Shown one piece after another: positions 1-6,880 of a stretch of 9,955 nucleotides of DNA. How positions within the stretch are numbered: position 1 is the stretch's first letter; every line of letters starts with the position of its first letter. Source of the stretch: UBA11606 sp049437325 (GTDB lineage: Bacteria > Actinomycetota > Acidimicrobiia > Acidimicrobiales > Aldehydirespiratoraceae); the NCBI GenBank assembly GCA_049437325.1, contig JBMTIM010000072.1:1-9955 (forward strand), read 5' to 3'. The notes under the pieces are model-generated. The model did no database searches and had not been told where the DNA came from. It saw only the letters and a program-made list of their open reading frames with translations. A program made the position numbers and the translations under genes.

Positions 1-13
1 TCTGGCTGTTTGA

Positions 14-583
14 TCAGCTCAGCGTGTCGTCGAGCCACACAGGTGCTCGATCGAGAAGGAACTCGGCGACCTGTTGGCAACGGTCGAGTTCTTCGCAGAG
101 CACTTCGCGGCCGAGCAAGATGCGACCCAGGCTTGCGTTGACCCGCGCCACCATGGCGACTGCACGTTCGGGTGCGTCGGTGACGGCAGCGAAGCTGTCG
201 ACCGCAGAGACCTCGAGCGGCAGTTCGGTGCTGCCAATGCCGGCCAGTTCGGTTGCCAGGACGAGCAGGTCGGGTCCGGCGGGAAGGGGCGGCAGAGCGA
301 ACGAAATCGTGACCGGGATCGCGATCGTCTCGTCCGGTTCGCCGTCTTCGCCGACCCGGATGACTTCGTCTTCGAAGGCGATGAGTGTGCGTGGATCGAC
401 CTCGAGCGCCATGTGCATGTCGAGGGGTCCGTCGCAGGCACGGTCCGGGTGGAGGTCGATCTCCCACGTCTGCCGGTTGGTGTAGGTCTCGATGAAATGC
501 CGCTCATCATGGACGTGGAAGCCGTGTTCGGCGACATGGTCCTTGAGGTCGGCGACGAAACCCTGAAGGTCGATCACTGCCAT
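14..583 (-). CDS. Hypothetical protein, acidic, 189 aa
   Basis: I do not recognise a family. The reading frame stays open far upstream, opposite the phosphatase gene, but composition and the neighbour point to the ATG at 583 (protein begins MAVIDLQGFVADLKDHV). A GAGGG about 3 bases upstream is a weak ribosome binding site. The protein is soluble and acidic, with no signal peptide or membrane segment. A His-rich start (residues about 15-30, HVAEHGFHVHDERHF) is followed by alternating hydrophobic stretches that look like beta strands, including a Pro-rich turn (FALPPLPAGPDLL), and then a helical C-terminus with two Cys (LCEELDRCQQV). It is transcribed away from the phosphatase gene with a 51-base gap, so a divergent promoter region is likely. 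The gene is probably real on third-position GC and its orderly sequence; the function is unknown. Confidence 0.72.
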   Translation of the reverse strand: MAVIDLQGFVADLKDHVAEHGFHVHDERHFIETYTNRQTWEIDLHPDRACDGPLDMHMALEVDPRTLIAFEDEVIRVGEDGEPDETIAIPVTISFALPPLPAGPDLLVLATELAGIGSTELPLEVSAVDSFAAVTDAPERAVAMVARVNASLGRILLGREVLCEELDRCQQVAEFLLDRAPVWLDDTLS

Positions 584-634
584 CGCCCTCAGCCTGCCAC
601 GATTCTCGCCAGTTGCCTCCCCGCAGCATCGCTG

Positions 635-1396
635 ATGTGGTCTACTGCCGCCGTGACCGACGACGACCTCCTCGCCGTGCTCCACGCCGCCGTCGATGCT
701 GTCGTCGACGTGTTCGATGACCATGACGATTGGGGCCTGTCGGGGCAGCGAGACGGCCAGTACGCAAGCGACCTTGCAGCCGATGCAGCAGCGCTGCGGG
801 TTCTTCGTGATGCGGGCATCGACGTGATGAGTGAGGAGTCCGGTGGCGGAGGCGAGGGGCCGGTCGCTGTGCTCGATCCGCTCGACGGCTCGACGAACGC
901 GTCTCGTCCCCTTCCCTGGTTTGCGACGAGTATCTGCGTCATCGACAGCGGGTGCGCTCGTGCCGCTGTCGTTCATGACCACGCGAGTGGGGTGCGGTGG
1001 GACGCCTCCGCTGGCGGTGGCGCCCGGATCGACGGCGTGGTGTTGCCGAGGCGAGAGGCGGTTCCGCTCGACCTGTCGGTGGTTGCGATCAACGGGCTTC
1101 CGACAGCCAATCCAGGCTGGGCTCAGTTTCGGTGTTTCGGCGCAGCAGCACTCGACCTCTGTGCCGTCGCCGATGGACGTTTCGATGCGTTTGTCGACTT
1201 CGACACCGATGCCCTCGGACCGTGGGACTATCTGGGAGGCATGCTGATCTGTCAAGAAGTCGGGGTGCAGGTCGAAGATGCATTCGGCCGGCCCTTGGTG
1301 GTGGGCGATCACGCCGCCCGCAGGACACCCGTCGCTGCGGTTGGGGCTGCGTTCGAGGAGCTCGTCGCCTCCCGTCGACAGCAGCCATCCCGGTGA
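635..1396 (+). CDS. Inositol monophosphatase family phosphatase
   Basis: This is a Mg-dependent sugar- or nucleotide-phosphate phosphatase of the inositol monophosphatase superfamily, 253 aa and cytoplasmic. Metal-site motifs are visible in order: SEES around residues 66-69 (the usual GEE glutamates), DPLDGSTN at 81-88 (consensus DPxDG[TS]xN), and GPWDY with the last metal Asp at 198. The N-terminal QYASDLAADAAAL stretch resembles an actinobacterial branch of the family more than SuhB. The substrate cannot be read from sequence: inositol phosphate, histidinol phosphate and 3'-phosphoadenosine phosphate are all possible in this fold. I used the ATG at 635. The in-frame GTG at 653 (starting TDDDLLAVLHAAV) is a good alternative, and neither has a strong ribosome binding site. 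Its stop overlaps the start of the Nudix gene (GTGA), which suggests coupled translation. It is the first gene of the long plus-strand run. Confidence 0.88.
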   Translation: MWSTAAVTDDDLLAVLHAAVDAVVDVFDDHDDWGLSGQRDGQYASDLAADAAALRVLRDAGIDVMSEESGGGGEGPVAVLDPLDGSTNASRPLPWFATSICVIDSGCARAAVVHDHASGVRWDASAGGGARIDGVVLPRREAVPLDLSVVAINGLPTANPGWAQFRCFGAAALDLCAVADGRFDAFVDFDTDALGPWDYLGGMLICQEVGVQVEDAFGRPLVVGDHAARRTPVAAVGAAFEELVASRRQQPSR

Positions 1397-1884
1397 TTCG
1401 GCGCCGGCTCCTTCAAGCCTTCGGGCACCTTCCGAGATCGGTGCGCCGGTTCGTGATTCGTCGTGCTGCGCCAAGTTGGACTGCAGGTGCCGTTGCGATT
1501 CTCGAACGAGACGACGGCCGCTGGCTCATGGTGAGTCCGGTGTACCGCAACGGATGGTCGCTCCCAGGCGGGCTGATCGATCGAGGCGAGGATCCGGCCA
1601 GTGCGGTCATTCGCGAGTTCGCTGAAGAGCTCGGCATCACGATCAACGTGATCGGCGATCCGTGGATCGTCTACGACTCCACCATGCGTCGCATCGATGC
1701 GATCTTTCGTGCCGAGCTTGTCGACGACGTCGATCCCGATGGCATTCGCGTGCAGAGTCCCGAACTCGACGGCGTCGGCTGGTTCCAGCCCACCGCACCA
1801 CCTGCCCTCGAGGTCGAGGCCGAAGATGCGCTCACCCTGCACCATGCGGTGATGAGCGGTGGCCCGACCGTTCTGTGGAGGTGA
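1393..1884 (+). CDS. Nudix hydrolase
   Basis: This protein should hydrolyse a nucleoside diphosphate linked to another group, using Mg. It is 163 aa and contains a perfect Nudix box at residues 60-82 (G-x5-E-x7-REFAEELGI), preceded by the typical GWSLPGG strand. The N-terminal about 28 residues are very basic (several RR pairs) and lie before the Nudix fold. The GTG at 1393 overlaps the phosphatase stop as GTGA. No other start is better placed, so translational coupling is likely. The C-terminal half (LDGVGWFQPTAPPAL) has the usual 'W/F' strand seen after the catalytic helix in ADP-ribose-type and related Nudix enzymes, but the substrate is not predictable. A functional link with the adjacent phosphatase, such as clearing phosphorylated metabolites, is only an inference from position. 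Confidence 0.9.
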   Translation: MIRRRLLQAFGHLPRSVRRFVIRRAAPSWTAGAVAILERDDGRWLMVSPVYRNGWSLPGGLIDRGEDPASAVIREFAEELGITINVIGDPWIVYDSTMRRIDAIFRAELVDDVDPDGIRVQSPELDGVGWFQPTAPPALEVEAEDALTLHHAVMSGGPTVLWR

Positions 1885-1980
1885 GGCCCGACACGGGTCA
1901 TATTTCGATGAGCGGTGCGGCGGCTTGCGTTCTGGCAACTGGCATCGTCACCCGGTGTTCGGCAGGCTGGTCGGGTGGCT

Positions 1981-2391
1981 GTGAGTGATTCTCCCCCTGA
2001 ACTGATCGCGCCGTGCCTCGATGCCGAGGATGGGCGTGCGCTGGCGGCGTTCTGGCAGCAGTTTCTCGAGCTGCCGTACCGGCCCGGCCAAGGTCCCGAC
2101 GACGATCCGAACTTCATTGTGATCAACGATCAGGCTGGCACTCCCAAACTCGCAGTCCAACAGGTGGTGTCGTTGCCACAGGCGACCTGGCCGAGCAGCG
2201 ACGTTCCCCAGCAGATCCATCTCGATCTTCTCGTCCGGACCCCGGAGCAACAGCGGCATCACGTCGAGCGGGCGATTGCCCTCGGTGCATCCGTGCTCGA
2301 CGATCGCTCCGACGACGTTGCCGATCCATTGGTGGTCATGGCCGACCCCGCCGGTCACCCGTTCTGTCTCATCTGTCCGCCTCGGTCCTAG
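1981..2391 (+). CDS. Glyoxalase-like VOC domain protein
   Basis: This is a small cytoplasmic protein of the vicinal oxygen chelate superfamily, of the glyoxalase-like type, about 136 aa. Visible hallmarks are APCLDAEDGRALAAFWQQFL at the start (first beta strand and helix of the first repeat), the strand IHLDLLV at about 79-85, the helix with ERAIALGASVL at about 96-106, and the terminal ADPAGHPFCLI at about 121-131, where many of these proteins have a metal- or substrate-contacting His. Many members act on unknown small molecules, so no reaction is assigned. Start choice is uncertain: GTG 1981 (VSDSPPELI), GTG 1975 and GTG 1915 share the frame. The domain begins just after 1981, and the residues encoded before it do not look like part of the fold. 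The gene ends in TAG inside the ribosome binding site of the next gene, which suggests a shared transcript. Confidence 0.8.
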   Translation: MSDSPPELIAPCLDAEDGRALAAFWQQFLELPYRPGQGPDDDPNFIVINDQAGTPKLAVQQVVSLPQATWPSSDVPQQIHLDLLVRTPEQQRHHVERAIALGASVLDDRSDDVADPLVVMADPAGHPFCLICPPRS

Positions 2392-2397
2392 GAGGAG
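2390..2397 (+). promoter_or_regulatory. Strong ribosome binding site for the permease gene
   Basis: AGGAGGAG lies 4 bases before the ATG at 2402. It overlaps the stop codon of the VOC gene and fixes the permease start. It is the only strong Shine-Dalgarno sequence I saw in the plus-strand run, so the permease may be translated more efficiently than its neighbours. Confidence 0.8.
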
Positions 2398-2401
2398 TCT
2401 G

Positions 2402-3397
2402 ATGCGGCGGCTGGCGGTCGAGCTGTTCCGCTTCGGTACCCGTCTGATCGGTGCCCTGCTGGTTGCCAATGCGCTGGTCTTCGCCGCCATCGAGATGTCG
2501 ATCCCTGGTGGTTTTCGGGCGGTGTTGTTCCCGAGCGGGTTCAACACTGCCGTTCCCTGGCAGCGGGACATTGTGGACGAGTACCACCTCGATCAGCCGG
2601 TCGTTGTCCGCTTCTTCCATTGGGTACTCGACGCGCTGCGAGGTGACTTCGGGGTGTCGACCCGAAACGGTGAGCCCGTCTGGGATCTGATCTGGCCGCG
2701 GGTGCCGATCTCGCTCGAGCTCATGCTGGTGGGGTTTGGGCTTGCGCTTCTGATCGGCGTGCCGCTCGGAATGGCCTCGGCTCGCTATGACGGTAGGCCC
2801 GCCGCCGGCGCGGTGAACGGCGTGTTGGGAGGTTGTCAGTCGGTGCCGGTGTTCATCACGTCGCTCATGATGATCCGAGTGCTCGCCGTCGATCTCGGTT
2901 GGTTCCCGGCTGCAACCTGGGTTCGGCTGACCGATGATCTCGGAGCTCATCTTCGGCACCTCGCCATGCCGGCGTTGTCGTTGGCGATGGCTGAACTCGG
3001 CACGGTCGGGCGTGTGGTGCGGTCCGATCTGCTCCGAGTGCTCGACGAGGACTACATCGCGGCTGCGAACGCCAAGGGATTGAGTGCTCGCTACGTGCTG
3101 TATCGGCACGCCCTTCGTCCGGCTTCGCTCGGCCTGCTCAACGTTGTCGGCCTGTCGGTCGGGGCGTTGCTGTCGGGAACGATCGTGATCGAGATCATCT
3201 TCGGCATTGGCGGACTCGGGCAGTTGGTGTTCGAGTCATCGATTCAGCGTGACCTGCCGGTGCTCCTCGCACTCACGTCGTATCTGGTGATCGTCTATGT
3301 CAGCATCAACACGGCTGCCGACAGTGCGATGCGGATGCTCGATCCGCGTATCCCGCCTCGAGGGTTGATCAGCGGTGCCACGATCGTGCGCCAGTAG
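2402..3397 (+). CDS. DppB/OppB-type ABC importer permease (orphan)
   Basis: This is an inner-membrane permease of the peptide/nickel/opine ABC importer family (DppB/OppB), 331 aa and full length. The periplasmic-loop signature LDQPVVVRFFHWVLDALRGD (63-82) is followed by FGVSTRNGEPV. Hydrophobic segments lie near 11-32, 104-126, 139-164, 186-205, 243-270 and 286-304. The cytoplasmic EAA loop, which docks on the ATPase, reads YIAAANAKGLSARYVLYRHA (218-237), and the family ending LDPRIPPRG is present near 313-321. The N-terminal arrangement is slightly short between the first helix and LDQP. Normally such a permease pairs with a DppC-type permease, one or two ATPases (DppD/F) and a substrate-binding lipoprotein. 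None of these is in the window, and two exporter genes follow directly. It may use partners encoded elsewhere or be a relic, but the intact motifs argue for function. Confidence 0.92.
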   Translation: MRRLAVELFRFGTRLIGALLVANALVFAAIEMSIPGGFRAVLFPSGFNTAVPWQRDIVDEYHLDQPVVVRFFHWVLDALRGDFGVSTRNGEPVWDLIWPRVPISLELMLVGFGLALLIGVPLGMASARYDGRPAAGAVNGVLGGCQSVPVFITSLMMIRVLAVDLGWFPAATWVRLTDDLGAHLRHLAMPALSLAMAELGTVGRVVRSDLLRVLDEDYIAAANAKGLSARYVLYRHALRPASLGLLNVVGLSVGALLSGTIVIEIIFGIGGLGQLVFESSIQRDLPVLLALTSYLVIVYVSINTAADSAMRMLDPRIPPRGLISGATIVRQ

Positions 3398-5183
3398 CGT
3401 CGTCGACGTGGTGACCTCTCCGTGGCGTGCTCTCATCGGGTTGGTGGTGCCGCATCGGGCTCGGGTCGCAGGCATGGCAGCTGTGTTGGCGATCGCCGGG
3501 GCACTGCCGCTCGCCGGCCCGCTCCTCATCGGCCGCTTCATCGACGATGCCGTCAACGGCGCAACGGCGCGCCGACTGCTGCTCGTTGCTGGCCTGTATG
3601 TCGCCATCGGTCTCACTCGTCAGCTCATGGCGGTCGTCGTCGCCTGGACTGCAGCTGACCTTGCGTGGATCGTCACCAACGAACTTCGATCCGATCTGAC
3701 TCGTCATGTGCTCTCGCTGGATCTCGGTTTCCATCGACGGACGAGCCCCGGTGAACTCGTCAGCCGGGTCGACGGTGACGTCACGGCACTGAGCGAGTTC
3801 ATCGCCCAGTTTGCGGTCAAGGCGATCGCAGCTGCGGTCACCCTGATCGGCATCGTCGCAGTGGTGGCGACCCAGGACTGGCGGATCGGAATCGGACTCG
3901 CGGTCTACCTGTGCGTTGCTGTCGGTGTGATGTATTCGTTGCGCAACCAGTCCGTCGACGAGGCCGCAGGCGAACAGGCGGCGATGGGGCGGCTGCTGGG
4001 TGAGGTGGAGGAGCGGCTCACCGGTGCCGACGACCTCCGTGGCAACGGCGGAGGATCGCATGCGGTTGCCACGTTCCAAATGGCGAGCAAGCGATTGCTG
4101 CGTGCGATGCTCGGTCGAGAGAAACAGGCGGTCATCTTCTGGGTTGCCTCGAACGCGGTCTTTGCCTTTGGCGGAATCGCGATCCTCGCAGTCGATGCTG
4201 CGTTGCTGGCTCAGGGCTCGATCACGCTCGGAACCGCATATGTCATCTTCCAGTACACCCAGATCCTTCGTGAGCCGCTGGGGCAACTCGCCGATGAGAC
4301 CGAGCGCGTTCAACGCGCGGCCGGGGGCATGGCCCGAACGATCGATCTCATGGCCGAGCGATCGGCGATCCACGACAACGGTGTTGGCTCGTTCCCGCCC
4401 GGCGCGCTGTCGTTGACGTTCGACGACGTCTCGTTCACCTACGCCGACGAGGAAGACGGCACACCGGTGTTGGAGGGCGTGTCGATCGACCTTGCTCCGG
4501 GCAGAACGCTGGGTGTGCTGGGGCGTACCGGTAGCGGCAAGACAACCATGGCGCGCATCCTGCTCCGTCTGGTCGAACCGACGGTGGGTCGGGTGTTGAT
4601 GGGAGGGGTCGATACGGCGACGGTGCCGCTCTCGCACCTCCGCGCTCGCACCGGTGTGGTGTCCCAGGACGTCCATCTCTTCGCCGCCTCGATTCGAGAC
4701 AACCTCGTGTTGTTCGACGACACGATCCCCGATACCCGGGTGCGCAACGCCCTCACCGAACTCGGGCTTCTCGACTGGGTCGAGGCGATGCCCGATGGGC
4801 TCGACACGGTCCTCGGTCCGGCGGGGAGTGGTCTGTCGGCGGGGGAGGGGCAGCTCATCGCGCTTACCCGTCTCTTCTTGCGAGAACCTGATCTGGTTCT
4901 GCTCGACGAGGCGTCTTCCCGCGTCGATCCGGTCACCGAGGAACGGGTCACCCGTGCGATCGATCGGTTGGTGCAGGGACGGACGGCTCTGGTGATCGCC
5001 CACCGGCTTTCGACGGTGGAGCGAATGGACGAGATCGTCGTTCTCGATCACGGGCAGGTTGTCGAATACGGCTCACAGCACGAACTGCGTGCGACGCCGC
5101 ACAGTCGCTACGCCCAACTCCTCGCAACCGGGGCGAACAGTGAGGTCGACGCGGCGCTTCTCGATCCGGGGGCGGGCCAATGA
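3375..5183 (+). CDS. ABC exporter half-transporter, catalytic-Glu subunit
   Basis: This protein fuses a membrane domain and an ATPase domain (602 aa) of the type IV (B-family) exporter class. The membrane domain (about 15-330) carries several hydrophobic helices and the coupling region TSPGELVSRVDGDV. The ATPase domain has Walker A GRTGSGKT (383-390), Q-loop Gln 431, a variant signature LSAGE (487-491, usual LSGGQ), Walker B LVLLDE with catalytic Glu 512, D-loop SSRVD and switch His 543 (IAHRLS). It probably pairs with the next gene product. Its Walker motifs plus the partner's canonical LSGGQ would form the active ATP site. The GTG at 3375 overlaps the permease by 23 bases and has GAGGG about 10 bases upstream. 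GTG 3408 or 3411 would start just before TSPWRALIGLV and is a fair alternative. The exported substrate is unknown. Confidence 0.93.
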   Translation: MPRSCASSVVDVVTSPWRALIGLVVPHRARVAGMAAVLAIAGALPLAGPLLIGRFIDDAVNGATARRLLLVAGLYVAIGLTRQLMAVVVAWTAADLAWIVTNELRSDLTRHVLSLDLGFHRRTSPGELVSRVDGDVTALSEFIAQFAVKAIAAAVTLIGIVAVVATQDWRIGIGLAVYLCVAVGVMYSLRNQSVDEAAGEQAAMGRLLGEVEERLTGADDLRGNGGGSHAVATFQMASKRLLRAMLGREKQAVIFWVASNAVFAFGGIAILAVDAALLAQGSITLGTAYVIFQYTQILREPLGQLADETERVQRAAGGMARTIDLMAERSAIHDNGVGSFPPGALSLTFDDVSFTYADEEDGTPVLEGVSIDLAPGRTLGVLGRTGSGKTTMARILLRLVEPTVGRVLMGGVDTATVPLSHLRARTGVVSQDVHLFAASIRDNLVLFDDTIPDTRVRNALTELGLLDWVEAMPDGLDTVLGPAGSGLSAGEGQLIALTRLFLREPDLVLLDEASSRVDPVTEERVTRAIDRLVQGRTALVIAHRLSTVERMDEIVVLDHGQVVEYGSQHELRATPHSRYAQLLATGANSEVDAALLDPGAGQ

Positions 5184-6865
5184 AGCCGGGGATCCGACCC
5201 GACTATTTCGCGTGGCGAACCGCAGTGTTCCGGGGCCGGTTATGGGCGAAATGCTGGCTGTTCTGGACGAGCTTCTACCTGAGTCCGCTACTCACCGGCT
5301 GGCTTCTGAAACTCGTGTTCGACGAACTCGAGCAGTCAGGTTCTGTCACCCGACTTCTCGTGCTGCTCGGGCTCACCGAGTCGGTGTCGTGGGTCTTGTT
5401 TGCCATCTCGGTCTGGTATGTCATCCGGTGGTGGGTGGGCGTCAGCACCTTGGTTCGCACAAACATGCTCGAGGCGCAGACGGCGAGCGGCGGTCCCAAA
5501 GCTGCGACGTTGCCGCTGAGCCCGTCCGAAGCCATCACTCGCTTCCATGACGACACGCGAGACACCGTCATCTGGGCGGATTCATGGCTCGATGGTGGCG
5601 GCATCATGCTTTACGGCATCGGGGCGCTCGTCATCATGGCCACGATCGATGCCAGTGCTGCACTCATTGCGTTGGTTCCGTTGGTCGCTGTCACCGTCAT
5701 CACCCGCTACCTCACCCCACGTCTCTACGCCGCTCGAGCGGCCGACCGCCGGGCAGGGGCAACGGTCAACTCGTATCTGGGCGAACTGTTTGCCGGAATG
5801 CTCGCGTTCCGCCTCGCGGGCAGAGAGGAAGCCGCAATCCGTCGCCTCGAAGTACACACGACGCAACGCCGTCATACCGCCGTGCGAGACACCGTGTTGC
5901 AGCAGGCGATCGACGGGATGGCGTCATCGACTGCCGATGTCACCATCGGGCTCACACTGCTGGTGCTCGTCGCCCCGATGCGCAACGGCACGTTGAGCGT
6001 CGGTGACATCGCGCTGTTCGTGGCGTATGCGGTGCAACTTGGCCGGGTGCCCCGGTTCGGATCGCGGCTGATCACAGCTCGGGAGCAGGCCACTGTCGCC
6101 TATGAACGGATGAGTGAGATGGTGGCGTCGGGCCGACCGGCCGATCTTGTCGAACCCACCGAGGTCACGATCGAGTCGGGTGAACCGATGCGTCAACGCG
6201 CCCCCGACCCTGCGCGGGTCCCGCTTCGGCGCCTCGACCTTCGCGGCGTGACCTCGGTGTTCGCCACGACCGGCGGCGGTGTCCGCGACATCGATCTGTC
6301 GGTTGTGAGTGGTGGGTTCATCGTGATCACCGGCGCCGTGGGTTCCGGCAAGTCGACCTTGCTGCGGGTGCTGGCCGGCCTCGAGCCGCTCGATGCCGGC
6401 TCGGTGGCGTGGAATGGCGAGGTGGTGAGCGACGTCGCCGCATGGATGGTTCCGCCGCAGGCCGCCTACCTGCCCCAGATTCCGCGGCTCTTCAGCGAGT
6501 CGATCGCAGCAAACATCCGTCTCGGGCGCGATGGGCACAACGTCGATGCTGTGTTGCAGATGACCACGCTCGCCGATGATCTCGCCGAGATGCCGGAGCG
6601 GATCGATACGCGTGTTGGGGCCCGCGGACTTCGGCTGTCAGGTGGGCAGGCCCAGCGGGTCGCAGCCGCACGAAGTTTGCTCACCCAGCCCGAATTGCTC
6701 CTCATCGATGACGTCTCGAGCGCGCTCGACGTTGCGACCGAACTGCAGCTCTGGACGGGCCTTCGAGCCCAAGGGCGAAGCACGGTCATCGCCGTGTCAC
6801 ATCGTCAGCTTGCGTTCGATCTCGCCGACGAGGTGATCACCCTCGAGGGTGGGCGGATCGTCTGA
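5180..6865 (+). CDS. ABC exporter half-transporter, degenerate-site subunit
   Basis: This is the second membrane-ATPase fusion, 561 aa, starting at an ATG that overlaps the previous stop (ATGA), so the two subunits are probably made in equal amounts. Hydrophobic helices lie near 26-48, 60-85, 141-178, 248-268 and 274-292, with the coupling motif LSPSEAITRFHDDTRD at about 113-128. In the ATPase domain I see Walker A GAVGSGKST (385-393), Q-loop Gln 433, canonical signature LSGGQ (486-490), Walker B LLLIDD, with Asp 511 where the catalytic Glu usually is, and switch His 541. Replacement of that Glu by Asp is typical of the non-consensus site of heterodimeric exporters such as TM287/288. The C-terminus ends right after EGGRIV, without the usual extra tail. 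The convergent amine oxidase gene ends 15 bases later. Confidence 0.93.
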   Translation: MKPGIRPDYFAWRTAVFRGRLWAKCWLFWTSFYLSPLLTGWLLKLVFDELEQSGSVTRLLVLLGLTESVSWVLFAISVWYVIRWWVGVSTLVRTNMLEAQTASGGPKAATLPLSPSEAITRFHDDTRDTVIWADSWLDGGGIMLYGIGALVIMATIDASAALIALVPLVAVTVITRYLTPRLYAARAADRRAGATVNSYLGELFAGMLAFRLAGREEAAIRRLEVHTTQRRHTAVRDTVLQQAIDGMASSTADVTIGLTLLVLVAPMRNGTLSVGDIALFVAYAVQLGRVPRFGSRLITAREQATVAYERMSEMVASGRPADLVEPTEVTIESGEPMRQRAPDPARVPLRRLDLRGVTSVFATTGGGVRDIDLSVVSGGFIVITGAVGSGKSTLLRVLAGLEPLDAGSVAWNGEVVSDVAAWMVPPQAAYLPQIPRLFSESIAANIRLGRDGHNVDAVLQMTTLADDLAEMPERIDTRVGARGLRLSGGQAQRVAAARSLLTQPELLLIDDVSSALDVATELQLWTGLRAQGRSTVIAVSHRQLAFDLADEVITLEGGRIV

Positions 6866-6880
6866 GCGCTTCGCGTCTGG

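Noticed and set aside
14..1474. Very long minus-strand frame (486 codons) running opposite the phosphatase gene
   Set aside because: Only the part after the ATG at 583 reads like protein. The rest is Arg/His/Pro-rich and lies antisense to a clear phosphatase with intact motifs.
3369..5051. 560-codon minus-strand frame opposite the first ABC exporter gene
   Set aside because: It is the mirror of a strongly biased coding frame. The translation is rich in Arg, His, Asp and Gln with no family motifs, while the plus strand has every ABC motif.
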